NCBI RefSeq assembly: GCF_009905615.1
Contig: NZ_JAAAKW010000005.1
Location: 186,001-250,000 of the forward strand
Origin: Pseudomonas sp. SLFW
GTDB lineage: Bacteria > Pseudomonadota > Gammaproteobacteria > Pseudomonadales > Pseudomonadaceae
Direction: 5' to 3'
DNA: 64,000 bases
Position 1 is the first letter of the stretch; each line of letters starts with the position of its first letter. The notes below the pieces were generated by a model that searched no databases, was not told where the DNA came from, and saw nothing but the letters and a program-made list of their open reading frames with translations. Below, piece by piece: positions 35,350 to 44,181 of this stretch. A program made the translations under genes and the position numbers.

Positions 35350-36585
35350 TCAGTCCTGATTGGCAGCGAACTGGAGGTCGCTGTCTTGTGGGTCGACCTT
35401 GGCCCCCGGACTTGCGTAAGGCAGGCCCCCGACGATGACGCGATCGTTTTCATCCAGACCGGACTGAATCACTCGCAAGCCACCGCGCTTGTCGCCGGGT
35501 TTCACCAGCTTGGGCACAACGGTGTTGTCGGCGCTCACGGTCATGACGGTGTATTGAGACTGGTCAGGCAGCACGGCGGCGTCGGGAATCAGCAGCGTGG
35601 GTGCGGCATGAGCGACGGCCAGACGGACCCTGGCGAACTCGCCTGGAACCAGGATCAGATCGGGATTGGGCACCGTGGCTCGCGCATGAATCGTCCCGCT
35701 GGCCCGATCCAGCACGTTATTGATGAAGTCGAGCGTGCCTGACCGGGCAAACTGCTGATCCCCGCCCAACGCAAGCTCGACTTTGTTCGACGGCAGCTCA
35801 CGCAGTTGCTTGCGGAACTGGGTGAAGGTCTGGAAATCGGACTCGCTCATGTCGAAGTCCAGATGGATCGGGTCCAGCGAGACAAGGGCGGCCAACAAGG
35901 TGGTCGGGCTGGTCGCGGCGCGGCTGCCCGCGATGAGGTTGCCCACCGAGACCAGGTGCGTGCCGATGCGGCCGCTGAACGGCGCGACAATGCGGCAATG
36001 TTCCATGTCCAGCTGGGCATCGCGGATCTTAGCCTTGGCATCATCGGCAGCGGCGGCGGCGGAGAGCTGTTCTGCGGTGCGTTGCTCGACGCTTTGCACG
36101 GTGCCCGCGCTGCTTTTCACCAGATCCTGTGCGCGACGCAGTTCGCGGTCTGCCAGTTGGAGCCTGGCTTTTGCGGTTTCCAGCTGCGCGGTGGCTTGGG
36201 ACAGTTTGATTTCGTAGGGGCGCGAATCAATGGTGAAGAGCACTTGGCCTTTCTGAACGATTTCGCCGTCCTTGAAATAAATGCCGGTGAGGGTTCCGCC
36301 GACCTGAGCGCGCAGCTCGACTTGATCGACTGCCGAGAACTGACCGAGTAAACCCAGCCGAGTGTCGAGGTCCTTTTTGAGTGGCTTACTGACGGACACC
36401 TTCGCTGGCGGAGGCGGCGTGGGATTCGCCGCGCTGCCTTTGTGGGTAAAAAAGTACCCGCCTGCGACGCCAAGGACGATCAATAACACCAGCAAAAACC
36501 AGCCCGCCGTGTGGCTCTTTTTGGCAGGTCGGCCGTGATGGCTCTCTTGGTTCAACCCATTGTCCAGCCTTGTTTCCGTGTTCAC
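35350..36585 (-). CDS. RND efflux periplasmic adaptor subunit (MexE-like)
   Basis: A 411-residue membrane fusion protein: an N-terminal TM anchor (GWFLLVLLIVLGVAGG), barrel-sandwich halves around a coiled-coil hairpin (residues 130-220 or so) with RAQVGGTLTGIYF and IVAPFSGRIG, then beta-barrel and membrane-proximal domains. Its sequence resembles MexE-type adaptors. A GTG at 36585 is proposed as start because it gives a normal short cytoplasmic tail; an upstream ATG at 36714 would add about 43 residues. First gene of the three-gene pump operon. Confidence 0.88.
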   Translation of the reverse strand: MNTETRLDNGLNQESHHGRPAKKSHTAGWFLLVLLIVLGVAGGYFFTHKGSAANPTPPPPAKVSVSKPLKKDLDTRLGLLGQFSAVDQVELRAQVGGTLTGIYFKDGEIVQKGQVLFTIDSRPYEIKLSQATAQLETAKARLQLADRELRRAQDLVKSSAGTVQSVEQRTAEQLSAAAAADDAKAKIRDAQLDMEHCRIVAPFSGRIGTHLVSVGNLIAGSRAATSPTTLLAALVSLDPIHLDFDMSESDFQTFTQFRKQLRELPSNKVELALGGDQQFARSGTLDFINNVLDRASGTIHARATVPNPDLILVPGEFARVRLAVAHAAPTLLIPDAAVLPDQSQYTVMTVSADNTVVPKLVKPGDKRGGLRVIQSGLDENDRVIVGGLPYASPGAKVDPQDSDLQFAANQD

Positions 36586-36910
36586 TCGGTGACGCCCCCG
36601 CCCAATGTCGTAACGCTTGATGTGTGGCTTTTCGCGCAGATGCAGCCAAAACCGGTCGCAAGGCAGCGCCTTTGGAACTCGGTCAAACGTCGGATCAACT
36701 GTCGCGTCGAGCATCTTGGATGTTTTGTAACTTCTAATTTCGAGAAAGGATTACATGCAACATCCAATTGGGTCAACGGGTCATGTGCCGCGATAAAATC
36801 CGCGTGGGATGGGCGGGGAAAGGTTTCCGCAATCCAGGAGATCCGTTGGGACGAATATGGGGCTACCATGGCGCAACGTCATTTGGTCACCTCAGCGAGA
36901 ACCCCTCACC
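36586..36910. promoter_or_regulatory. 325-bp divergent promoter region of the RND operon and a LysR gene
   Basis: This region separates the pump operon from the LysR gene. On the minus strand a TTGCAT (36755-36760) and TTAGAA (36732-36737) with a 17-bp spacer are a possible sigma-70 promoter for the pump. No gene is seen inside. No clear palindromic LysR site was found. Confidence 0.35.
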
Positions 36911-37810
36911 ATGCTGGACAGCCTCAGCGGCATCATGGCCTTCGTGCAGGTCGCGGAAACCCGGAGCTTTACCGAAGCCGCCCGTTTGATGGAGATTTCA
37001 TCTTCGGCGGTGGGCAAGAGTGTGTCGCGCATGGAAGAGCGCCTGGGTGTGCGGCTGTTTCACCGCAGCACCCGCAGCGTCACCCTGACCGCCGAGGGCG
37101 AGCTGTTTCTGGAGCGGTGCAAACGCATCATTCAGGAGGCTGAGCAGGCGGAAATCGAACTGTCGCAGTTGGCGGACGAGCCGCGGGGCAAGTTGCGCAT
37201 CAGTGTGCCGTTGCAGAACACGCTGATCTTTCCATTGCTCACCGGCTTCATGGCGGCCTACCCGCAAATCGAGCTGGACGTGGACCTGTCCGACCGCATG
37301 GTGGACGTGATCGAAGAAGGCTTCGATGCCGTGGTGCGCACCGGGCAGCCGTCGGACTCACGACTGATGGCGCGCAAGCTGGGGGAATACAAACTCGAAC
37401 TGGTGGCGTCGCCGGAGTATCTCGCCCGCCGGGGCCGACCGACCCACCCGGATCAACTGCGCAACCATGCGTGCCTGCTGCATAAATTCCCTGCCAGCGG
37501 TTCTCTTGAGCGCTGGCCGGTACGCGATCCGGACGCCGACAGCGACCCTGAGCTGGGTCGGGTCATCGCCTGCACCACCACCGACGCGTTGACCCACATG
37601 GCGCTGGAAGGGCTGGGGATTGCGTGTCTGGCAGACTTCTCGACGATTCAGGCGCTGCGCGATGGCAAGCTTGAACGCGTGCTGCCGGAATTCACTGATC
37701 ATCGAGGCTCGCTGTGGATGCTGTGGCCGTCGAGCCGCAACGCCACGCCGAAGCTGCGGGTGTTTATCGACTATTTCAAACAGCACATCGCGACGGTAGA
37801 GCAGCCCTGA
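36911..37810 (+). CDS. LysR family transcriptional regulator
   Basis: A 299-residue LTTR with helix-turn-helix LMEISSSAVGKSVSRMEERL, the DmlR/PtxR-like variant with VGKS in place of VSRQ. The start at 36911 fits the family; the longer frame from 36809 is unlikely. It lies divergent from the RND operon and upstream of an Old Yellow Enzyme gene in the same direction, so either may be its target. Confidence 0.87.
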   Translation: MLDSLSGIMAFVQVAETRSFTEAARLMEISSSAVGKSVSRMEERLGVRLFHRSTRSVTLTAEGELFLERCKRIIQEAEQAEIELSQLADEPRGKLRISVPLQNTLIFPLLTGFMAAYPQIELDVDLSDRMVDVIEEGFDAVVRTGQPSDSRLMARKLGEYKLELVASPEYLARRGRPTHPDQLRNHACLLHKFPASGSLERWPVRDPDADSDPELGRVIACTTTDALTHMALEGLGIACLADFSTIQALRDGKLERVLPEFTDHRGSLWMLWPSSRNATPKLRVFIDYFKQHIATVEQP

Positions 37811-37870
37811 CGCGACGAAAGGGGATTACAGCCGAATAGTCCGAATTGTTGTGACGGTTGGGCTGTTTAT

Positions 37871-37964
37871 CTCGTTCGGGAAAAGCCTTGTACTAGCCGC
37901 CAGTGCCCAGGCCTGGAAGCGTTGGCTTTCGGGCGGGCAAGCGTCTTTTCCCTATCCGAACGAG
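37871..37964 (+). repeat. Long imperfect inverted repeat upstream of the first OYE gene
   Basis: CTCGTTCGGGAAAAG (37871-37885) and its near inverse CTTTTCCCTATCCGAACGAG (37945-37964, with a 5-base insertion) flank about 60 bp. Near the centre is a palindrome, CCAGGCCTGG. The right arm ends six bases before the OYE start codon, so a hairpin would involve the translation start. Confidence 0.45.
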
Positions 37965-37970
37965 GCAATC

Positions 37971-39077
37971 ATGTCCAAGCTCCATACCCCGGTCACCGTC
38001 GGCCCCTTCACGTTTTCCCACCGTGTCGTGCTGGCACCCCTGACCCGCATGCGTGCAGAAGAGGGCGCCCGTCCCGGCGCCTTGATGGCTGAGTACTACG
38101 CACAGCGCGCGTCCGAGGGCGGCTTTCTCATTGGCGAAGCGACCATCGCGGCGCCCAACGGCAACGGCTATCTCGGCGCGCCAGGCCTGTTCGATGACAG
38201 CCAGATCGCCGGCTGGAAACAGGTCACCGACGCTGTCCATGCCAAGGGCGCAAAAATCTTCCTGCAGCTCTACCACGCCGGTCGCCAGTCCAACAGCGAA
38301 GTGCAGCCCCACGGCAGCATCCCGGTCGGACCGTCGGAAGTGCCCCACGGCGGGGTCGCTTACACCCAGGAAGGCTGGGTGCCGAACACCCCGAACCGCG
38401 CGCTGACCGTCGAGGAAATCGCTGAACTGGTCGAGAGCTTCCGCACCGCCGCCGAGCGTGGCGTGAAAGCCGGTTTTGACGGCGTCGAACTACACGGCGC
38501 CAACGGTTATTTGGTGGATCAATTCCTTCAGGACAACAGCAACAAACGCACCGACAACTACGGGGGGTCGTTCGAAAACCGTGCGCGGTTTCTGCTGGAA
38601 GTGACGAACGCGCTGATCTCGGTCTGGGGTTCGAACCGCGTGGCCGTGCGCCTTGGCCCAAGCGGCACTTGGGGCGACATGGGCGATGCCGATCCGGAAG
38701 GGCTGTTCACCTACGTCGCCCAGCAACTGGCGCCGCTGAACCTGGCGTATCTGCACCTGATCGAGCCGCGGATTCTGGGCAACGTGGAAGATGAAAACGC
38801 TGACCCGGCCCCTGTTGCGGCACAGATGATCCGCAAGCATTTCCCGGGCGTGATCATCGCGGCAGGCGGTTTCGACGGCGAAGGCGCCGAAGCGATCATT
38901 CGGGCGGGCGATGCGGACCTGGTGGCGTTCGGTCGCCACTTCATCGCCAACCCGGACCTGCCGGAAAGACTGCGTCTCAAACGGCCACTGAACGCCTACG
39001 ACCGTCCGACCTTCTTCGGCGGCACGGAAGTCGGCTACATCGATTACCCGTTCTACGAAGCAGCCGCCGTGGTGTGA
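37971..39077 (+). CDS. Alkene reductase, Old Yellow Enzyme family (NemA/MorB-like)
   Basis: A 368-residue FMN-dependent ene-reductase. The N-terminus PFTFSHRVVLAPLTRMRA binds the flavin, ELHGANGYLVDQFLQD provides the His/Asn substrate pair, and NYGGSFENR with the C-terminal VAFGRHFIANPDLP completes the barrel. Such enzymes reduce activated C=C bonds and some nitro compounds with NAD(P)H. The start at 37971 has a family-typical N-terminus; the upstream frame codes for nothing recognisable. Followed by a strong terminator. Confidence 0.92.
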   Translation: MSKLHTPVTVGPFTFSHRVVLAPLTRMRAEEGARPGALMAEYYAQRASEGGFLIGEATIAAPNGNGYLGAPGLFDDSQIAGWKQVTDAVHAKGAKIFLQLYHAGRQSNSEVQPHGSIPVGPSEVPHGGVAYTQEGWVPNTPNRALTVEEIAELVESFRTAAERGVKAGFDGVELHGANGYLVDQFLQDNSNKRTDNYGGSFENRARFLLEVTNALISVWGSNRVAVRLGPSGTWGDMGDADPEGLFTYVAQQLAPLNLAYLHLIEPRILGNVEDENADPAPVAAQMIRKHFPGVIIAAGGFDGEGAEAIIRAGDADLVAFGRHFIANPDLPERLRLKRPLNAYDRPTFFGGTEVGYIDYPFYEAAAVV

Positions 39078-39096
39078 CAGCCAAGCGGTGCAATCG

Positions 39097-39129
39097 AGCC
39101 GACAGCGATCCTTCGCTGTCGGCTTTTTT
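39097..39129 (+). terminator. Intrinsic terminator of the first OYE gene
   Basis: A 12-bp perfect stem, AGCCGACAGCGA (39097-39108) with TCGCTGTCGGCT (39113-39124), has a 4-base loop and runs directly into a T-tract. It lies 20 bp after the OYE stop codon. Confidence 0.9.
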
Positions 39130-39193
39130 GTGGGCACGGCCCGCGGCCAGATGCGAACTCGACTTCGACGCGACCCGCTTCTGCCCGAAGGGC

Positions 39194-39215
39194 GTAGGAG
39201 CAAGCTTGCTCGCGA
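39194..39215. repeat. REP-like palindromic repeat of Pseudomonas
   Basis: The bases GTAGGAGCAAGCTTGCTCGC and following match the widely dispersed Pseudomonas repetitive extragenic palindrome (GTAGGAGCGAGCTTGCTCGC form). The GAGCAAGCTTGCTC core is a perfect palindrome. It lies between convergent genes, the usual location. Confidence 0.75.
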
Positions 39216-39322
39216 TCGGCTGCGGAGCAGTCGCAAATCCGGTGTCTGCGGTCTGTCTGGCACAACGCCCAATAAAGCCCGATGGCAAGCATCGGGCGTT
39301 GAGGGGGAGGCGAGACGTCGCT

Positions 39323-40315
39323 TCAGTTCACAGTCACCACGATACGGCCAAGGTGCAGGTTCTTTTCCAGCTCACGGTGCGCCTCGATCATCTCGTCGAA
39401 GGTGAAGGTCTTGGCGATGACGGTGTGCAGCGCGCCGGACTTCAACCCCGCGAACACGTACTCGGTGGCCTTGCGTTGACGTTCCGGGTCGGTGGTGGTG
39501 CCAAACAGGTTGTAGCCGCGAATCACCGGGGTCTTGGCGATGACCGTCAGGAGCGGCAATGGCGTGATGTCTTCGCTCAAGGCGCCGTAGATGAACACGG
39601 TTCCGCCGACGCGCAAAGCCTCCAACAGTTTCGGGAAGGTGGCGCCGCCGACAGGCTCGAACACGATGTCGGCGCCGCGACCCTCGGTGATGCGGTTGAC
39701 CGCGTCCACCAGGTCTTCTTCGTCGGTCACGATCACGTGGCTCGCACCGGCTGCCAGCAGTTGTTCGCGCTTGGCGCGGGTGCGGGTCAGTGCGACCGGA
39801 ATGCCGCCCGCCGCCCGCACCACTTGCAAGGTGCCGAGGCCGACGGAGCTGGACGCGGCCGGTACGAGCACGACGTCGCCCGCTTTGAGCAGGTCGTTTT
39901 CGATCAGTGCGCCATAGGGCGTGATGAACACGTTCCAGATGGCCGTGGCCTGTTCGTACGACACTGATTCCGGCAGTTTGACCACGGCGTGGGCGGGCGC
40001 CAGGACTTCTTCGCCGTACATGCCGTAATCGTTCAGCGAGAAGGACGGCACTGTGCTGACCCGATCGCCGACCGCGACGTGTTTGACGTCGGCACCGACG
40101 GCCGTGACAACACCGGCCGATTCGTAGCCCAGGCGGGCGGGGAGGTGGACCGGCTCAACGTAACTGCCTTGCCGCCACATGGATTCAGCGCGGTTCAAGC
40201 CGATGGCATGAACCCGGAACAGCACTTCGGTCGCGGCCGGTGTCGGGGTTTCGATGGTTTGATAGCGCAGCACGTCAGGGTTGCCGTATTCGGTGAAATG
40301 GATGATGCGAGGCAT
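39323..40315 (-). CDS. Quinone oxidoreductase-like MDR family dehydrogenase
   Basis: A 330-residue medium-chain reductase. The catalytic zinc Cys is absent (NRAES after the first strand), and the Rossmann motif is in PAASSSVGLG, so it belongs to the zinc-independent quinone oxidoreductase branch. A role in NADPH-dependent reduction of quinones or enones is likely. It is the last gene of the minus-strand set Gfo/Idh-OYE-MFS-MDR. GGAG precedes the start. Confidence 0.87.
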   Translation of the reverse strand: MPRIIHFTEYGNPDVLRYQTIETPTPAATEVLFRVHAIGLNRAESMWRQGSYVEPVHLPARLGYESAGVVTAVGADVKHVAVGDRVSTVPSFSLNDYGMYGEEVLAPAHAVVKLPESVSYEQATAIWNVFITPYGALIENDLLKAGDVVLVPAASSSVGLGTLQVVRAAGGIPVALTRTRAKREQLLAAGASHVIVTDEEDLVDAVNRITEGRGADIVFEPVGGATFPKLLEALRVGGTVFIYGALSEDITPLPLLTVIAKTPVIRGYNLFGTTTDPERQRKATEYVFAGLKSGALHTVIAKTFTFDEMIEAHRELEKNLHLGRIVVTVN

Positions 40316-40383
40316 GGGAATCTCCAGGGAAAGACAGGGGTAGGAAACAACGGTGCCCTCGGGAAGAGGGCGATGACGGGAAA

Positions 40384-40409
40384 GGTGTGTGCCTCAGACG
40401 GCACACACC
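40384..40409 (-). repeat. Perfect inverted repeat overlapping the MFS stop codon
   Basis: GGTGTGTGCC (40384-40393) and GGCACACACC (40400-40409) form a 10-bp stem over the MFS stop codon. On the minus strand a short T-run follows, so it could attenuate transcription between the MFS and MDR genes. Confidence 0.45.
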
Positions 40410-41605
40410 AGGGCTGCACTGCTCGACATTTTTCGCCGGATCAGCAGGTGCAGCATCAGACCGGACAACTCACAGGCCGCCGCGACCCAGCCCAGTGCGG
40501 TCACCGAGGCAAAACTCAGTGTCAGCGAACCGAGGGCGGCGCCCAGTGAAAAACCCAGGTACATGAATGAGGCGTTGAGGGACAGCGCGATGGGCGTTCC
40601 TTTGAGACCGGCGATGCCGATCAGGCCCGCTTGTTGCGCCGGGTAAAACGACCAGTGGGCGACGCCCCACACCAGCACCCCGACCACGACCGGGACCAGC
40701 GCCTGATCGGCAGAAAACGTGTCGACGCTCAGGGAAAGGATCACGAACGAGGCAATCATCGCCGTGAGGCAATAGGGGATGACTCGACGCGCACCGAGAC
40801 GATCCACCAGCTTGCCGCCGACGATCACACCCACGCCCGCCGCGACACCCCAGGCGAAGAACACGTACCCGACTTGCGCGCCAACCAACCGCGTCGTGTC
40901 GGTGATGAACAACGCCAGGTAGGTGTAAACGGTGTACGCACCCGTCGCCCAGAGCGTGGTCACCCACAGGCTGAGCAGAATGACCGGACGGCGGGCCGTG
41001 TCGAGTCGGTCGCGCAGTGAAGCCACCGGCAAGCCCTGACCGATGGCCGCAGGCAGCCCGATGATCAGGCCAAGACTGGCCAGTGCGGACAGCGCCGCCA
41101 CCCCGGCGAAGGTCATCCGCCAGCCGAGGTGTTCCCCGACGATGGCGCCCAGCGGCACCCCGAACGCGACGGCGAGGGTGATGCCGCCGTTGACGATGGC
41201 CAGCGCCGTGCCCCGTTTGTCGGGACCGGCAATCGCACCGGCCAGCGCATTGGCCCCCGGCACGAACAGCCCTGCTGTGAACGCCAGCAACACTCGGGCG
41301 AACATCAGCACCCAATAATTGGGCGCCACGAAGGCAATCAGGTTGGCGAGGGTGAAGCCAATCATCGTGAAAATCATCAGCGTTCGGCGGCTGAACCGGC
41401 CCGTCAACGCCGTAAGGATCGGCGAGCTGAAGGCATACGCCAGCGCAAAGACCGTCACCAGTTGTCCGGCGGCGACGACGGTCGTCGCCAGGTCGGCGGC
41501 AATGTCTGGCAACAGCCCCGCGAGCATGAAACTCTCGGTGCCGACGGCGAAGGTGCCCAATGCCAGCCAATACAAGGGCACGAGTGAAATCGACGGGGTA
41601 TTCAT
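40394..41605 (-). CDS. MFS transporter, DHA1 group
   Basis: A 403-residue permease with 12 predicted helices, an N-terminal WLALGTFAVGTESFMLAGLL segment and the helix-4/5 motif ANALAGAIAGPDKRGTALA. This is the AraJ/YdhP-like DHA1 branch of proton-driven exporters, as is the partial gene at the left edge. It probably exports the compound handled by its reductase neighbours. It follows the second OYE gene by 42 bp. Confidence 0.87.
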   Translation of the reverse strand: MNTPSISLVPLYWLALGTFAVGTESFMLAGLLPDIAADLATTVVAAGQLVTVFALAYAFSSPILTALTGRFSRRTLMIFTMIGFTLANLIAFVAPNYWVLMFARVLLAFTAGLFVPGANALAGAIAGPDKRGTALAIVNGGITLAVAFGVPLGAIVGEHLGWRMTFAGVAALSALASLGLIIGLPAAIGQGLPVASLRDRLDTARRPVILLSLWVTTLWATGAYTVYTYLALFITDTTRLVGAQVGYVFFAWGVAAGVGVIVGGKLVDRLGARRVIPYCLTAMIASFVILSLSVDTFSADQALVPVVVGVLVWGVAHWSFYPAQQAGLIGIAGLKGTPIALSLNASFMYLGFSLGAALGSLTLSFASVTALGWVAAACELSGLMLHLLIRRKMSSSAALVCAV

Positions 41606-41647
41606 CGGTGTGATCCTCCTGACAGTGAAGCGCTGGAGACGCGGCGG

Positions 41648-42763
41648 TCAGCGCGGGGTTTGCTCAGCGGCGTATTCGGGAAAGTCGTTGTAGTCCTGGG
41701 CCGTGCCGCCCCAGAACGCGTCCCGCACGTAAGGGGTCAGTGGCCAGTCGTGGCGCAGGCGTTCGGGCAGGTCCGGGTTGGCGCTGAAGTGGCGACCGAA
41801 AGCCACCAGGTCCGCCGCGCCGGATTGCAGAATGGCTTCGGCACCCCCGCGATCAAACCCGCCAGCCGCGATGATCGGACCGTCGAAAAACGGTCGCAGA
41901 AAGGCAGCCGCCACGGGTGGACGGTCAGGCTCGATTTCATTGGTGCCCTTGATGCGCGGTTCGATGACGTGCAGGTACGCCAGGCCGTATGCATTCAGTC
42001 GCCGCACGAAATACTCGAAAGTGGCTTCCGGGTTGCTGTCAGAAATCGAGCCCCATTGGCCGCTCGGCGACACGCGCACGCCGACCCGGTCCGCACCCCA
42101 GACCGACACCAGCGCGTCGAGCACCTGCAACGGGAAGCGCACGCGGTTTTCGAGGGAGCCTCCGTATTCGTCTGTGCGCTTGTTGGTACCGTCCTGCAGA
42201 AAGGTGTCCAGCAGATAGCCGTTGGCATTGTGCAGTTCGACGCCATCGAAGCCCGCATCCAGCGCACGTTGGGCGCTTTCTCGATAGCTTTCGATCAGCG
42301 CGGGCAACTCGTCTTTTTCGACGGCGCGGTGAGGCGAAGCTGGCACCCAACCGTCCTGAGTGAAGGCGTTGGTCTCGAACGGCACGACCGAGGGCGCAAT
42401 CGGCGGCTTGCCGTTGCTCAAGTCGCTGTGGGACTGACGGCCGTCATGGCCGAGTTGCAAGAACACCACGCCGCCCTTGGCGTGCACGGCCTCAACGATG
42501 GGTTTCCAGGCGTCGCGATGGGCGTCGGTGTAAATGCCCGGCGCACCGAGGTAACCCCGGCTGTCCACCGAGGGGTGGGTTGATTCGACGATCAACAGGC
42601 CGCCTTGCGAGGCGCGTTGCTCGTAGTAGCGCAGCATCATCCGGCTCGGGCTGTCGTCGCGGTCTGCGCGCAGTCGGGTCATGGGCGCGTGCACCACGCG
42701 ATGGCTGAGGCGATGGGGGCCGACAACGGCGTCCGATAACAGCTTCAAGGGTGAAGAGGCCAT
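41648..42763 (-). CDS. Alkene reductase, Old Yellow Enzyme family (second copy)
   Basis: A 371-residue FMN-binding ene-reductase like the gene at 37971: HRVVHAPMTRLRA at the N-terminus, ELHNANGYLLDTFLQD for the substrate pair, and EYGGSLENR. Loop residues around the active site differ from the first copy, so substrate preference probably differs. Second gene of the minus-strand set, 43 bp after the Gfo/Idh gene. Confidence 0.9.
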   Translation of the reverse strand: MASSPLKLLSDAVVGPHRLSHRVVHAPMTRLRADRDDSPSRMMLRYYEQRASQGGLLIVESTHPSVDSRGYLGAPGIYTDAHRDAWKPIVEAVHAKGGVVFLQLGHDGRQSHSDLSNGKPPIAPSVVPFETNAFTQDGWVPASPHRAVEKDELPALIESYRESAQRALDAGFDGVELHNANGYLLDTFLQDGTNKRTDEYGGSLENRVRFPLQVLDALVSVWGADRVGVRVSPSGQWGSISDSNPEATFEYFVRRLNAYGLAYLHVIEPRIKGTNEIEPDRPPVAAAFLRPFFDGPIIAAGGFDRGGAEAILQSGAADLVAFGRHFSANPDLPERLRHDWPLTPYVRDAFWGGTAQDYNDFPEYAAEQTPR

Positions 42764-42806
42764 GGTTGTATCTCCAGAAATGGGCTTGGCAATCAGTGAT
42801 CAGGAT

Positions 42807-43919
42807 TCAAAGGGCGAGCAGGGAGCGGCGGCCGGTTTGCGACGAGGCCAGCACGCCGTCGAGCAGCTTGTGCATGCGCACGGCGTCGTCGAACGTCGCG
42901 GCGGCGTGGGTGCCCTCGGCAAGGTCCTGGGCGTACACGTGGTACAGCTCGGCGAGTTCGAGCACCGAGGACGGCAGGTTTTCAGCCGTTGGAAGGCGCG
43001 AGTAGCTGGCGGGGATCGGCAACACCTCCAGCGGCAGGTGATCGCCGTGGGCGCCTTCGATCACATAGTCCTCGCCCACCCCGCCGAACGCCGAAACGTT
43101 GGTGATGCGCAAGTCACCTTCGTGACCGGTGATTTCGATCTGCACCCCCGAGCCATTGCGTTTGCCGCCTTCAATGTGAACCGAGAGCAGGGCGCCGTCC
43201 TCCAGTTGCCCGGCGAGAACCAGTTGGTCTGGCGCGGTGCCGCTCAATTGCTCACCGGTTTCCTTGATGGTGACGACGTCGAATTGGTTGACCGCCAGCG
43301 CGCTGACGTTGACCGGCCAGCCCATGGCGGTGAACAGCATGTCGAGGAAATGGCCGGCGTAGATCGACACCACGCTGGAGAAGTTCTCCACCGGTACGGT
43401 CCAGCGCAGGGCGTTCGGGCGCAGCGCCTGGAAGTAATTCATGCTGACGTGGATGCGCACCGAGCGCACTTTGCCAACGTAGCCCTGTTGCAGCAGGTCT
43501 TGCAGGTAACGGTTGTGCGGCGCGTGACGGCGCTGCAAACCGACGATGGTGCGCACACCCGCTTGCTTCGCCAGGCAGGCCAGCTCTTGCGAGACCGCGG
43601 TGCTGGTGGTCAACGGCCATTCGCAATAGACGTTCTTGCCAGCCGCGATGGCGGCGCGTACCGCCTCTTCGTGTTGAGGGGCAATCGTCAGGACCACCAC
43701 CAGATCGACGTCGGGGTGATTGACCAGCTCGTCCAGGGATTCGGCTACATGGGGAATGCCCAGGTGGGCAGCGGCGACTTGCGCACTGTCCAGACGTTGG
43801 CTGTAAACGGCAGTGATTTCATATTGAGGCAACAGCGAGAGCACGCGAACGTGACCGTGCATGGCCCAGTTGCCAATACCGACCAGGCCGACGCGGATAG
43901 GGGAAGCAGTAGGGCGCAT
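42807..43919 (-). CDS. Gfo/Idh/MocA family protein with EWP in place of EKP
   Basis: A 370-residue protein with an N-terminal Rossmann domain (VGLVGIGNWAMHGH) and the C-terminal mixed-sheet domain of this family. The motif usually written EKP, whose Lys helps bind NAD(P) and substrate, reads YCEWPL here. A Trp at this place is found in Gal80-like relatives that act as sensors, so enzymatic activity is doubtful. It heads a four-gene set and faces a LysR gene. Confidence 0.82.
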   Translation of the reverse strand: MRPTASPIRVGLVGIGNWAMHGHVRVLSLLPQYEITAVYSQRLDSAQVAAAHLGIPHVAESLDELVNHPDVDLVVVLTIAPQHEEAVRAAIAAGKNVYCEWPLTTSTAVSQELACLAKQAGVRTIVGLQRRHAPHNRYLQDLLQQGYVGKVRSVRIHVSMNYFQALRPNALRWTVPVENFSSVVSIYAGHFLDMLFTAMGWPVNVSALAVNQFDVVTIKETGEQLSGTAPDQLVLAGQLEDGALLSVHIEGGKRNGSGVQIEITGHEGDLRITNVSAFGGVGEDYVIEGAHGDHLPLEVLPIPASYSRLPTAENLPSSVLELAELYHVYAQDLAEGTHAAATFDDAVRMHKLLDGVLASSQTGRRSLLAL

Positions 43920-43993
43920 GACAGACTCCAGAGATTCACGGGACAGGCTTCGAAGTCTAGGGAGCGCAGGGCAGGGGAAAAACAGGCCGGATA

Positions 43994-44008
43994 TCCGAAC
44001 ATTTCGGA
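43994..44008. promoter_or_regulatory. Perfect LysR-type palindrome between Gfo/Idh and LysR genes
   Basis: TCCGAA-CAT-TTCGGA is a perfect 15-bp dyad of T-N13-A form in the 262-bp divergent region. It is a good candidate operator for the LysR protein at 44182. Confidence 0.55.
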
Positions 44009-44181
44009 CAAAAAAGCTTTAATGGCAAAGGAGCAGAGCCAAAGCCCGTGTAGCGAGGGCACCAGCCTGCGGGGGGATTTCAGCCTTTTTGTCCACTGTG
44101 TTCGGAGGCGTGGCCGGTTTTTCCCGGCACGTCGATTGCCTACCCTGTGGGCTTCCTCGCCACATCGCTGGAGGCCCGCCG

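Noticed and set aside
39194..39215. The GTAGGAGC palindrome as a possible CRISPR or attachment site
   Set aside because: It matches the common Pseudomonas REP family and occurs once here, without spacers or a mobile element.
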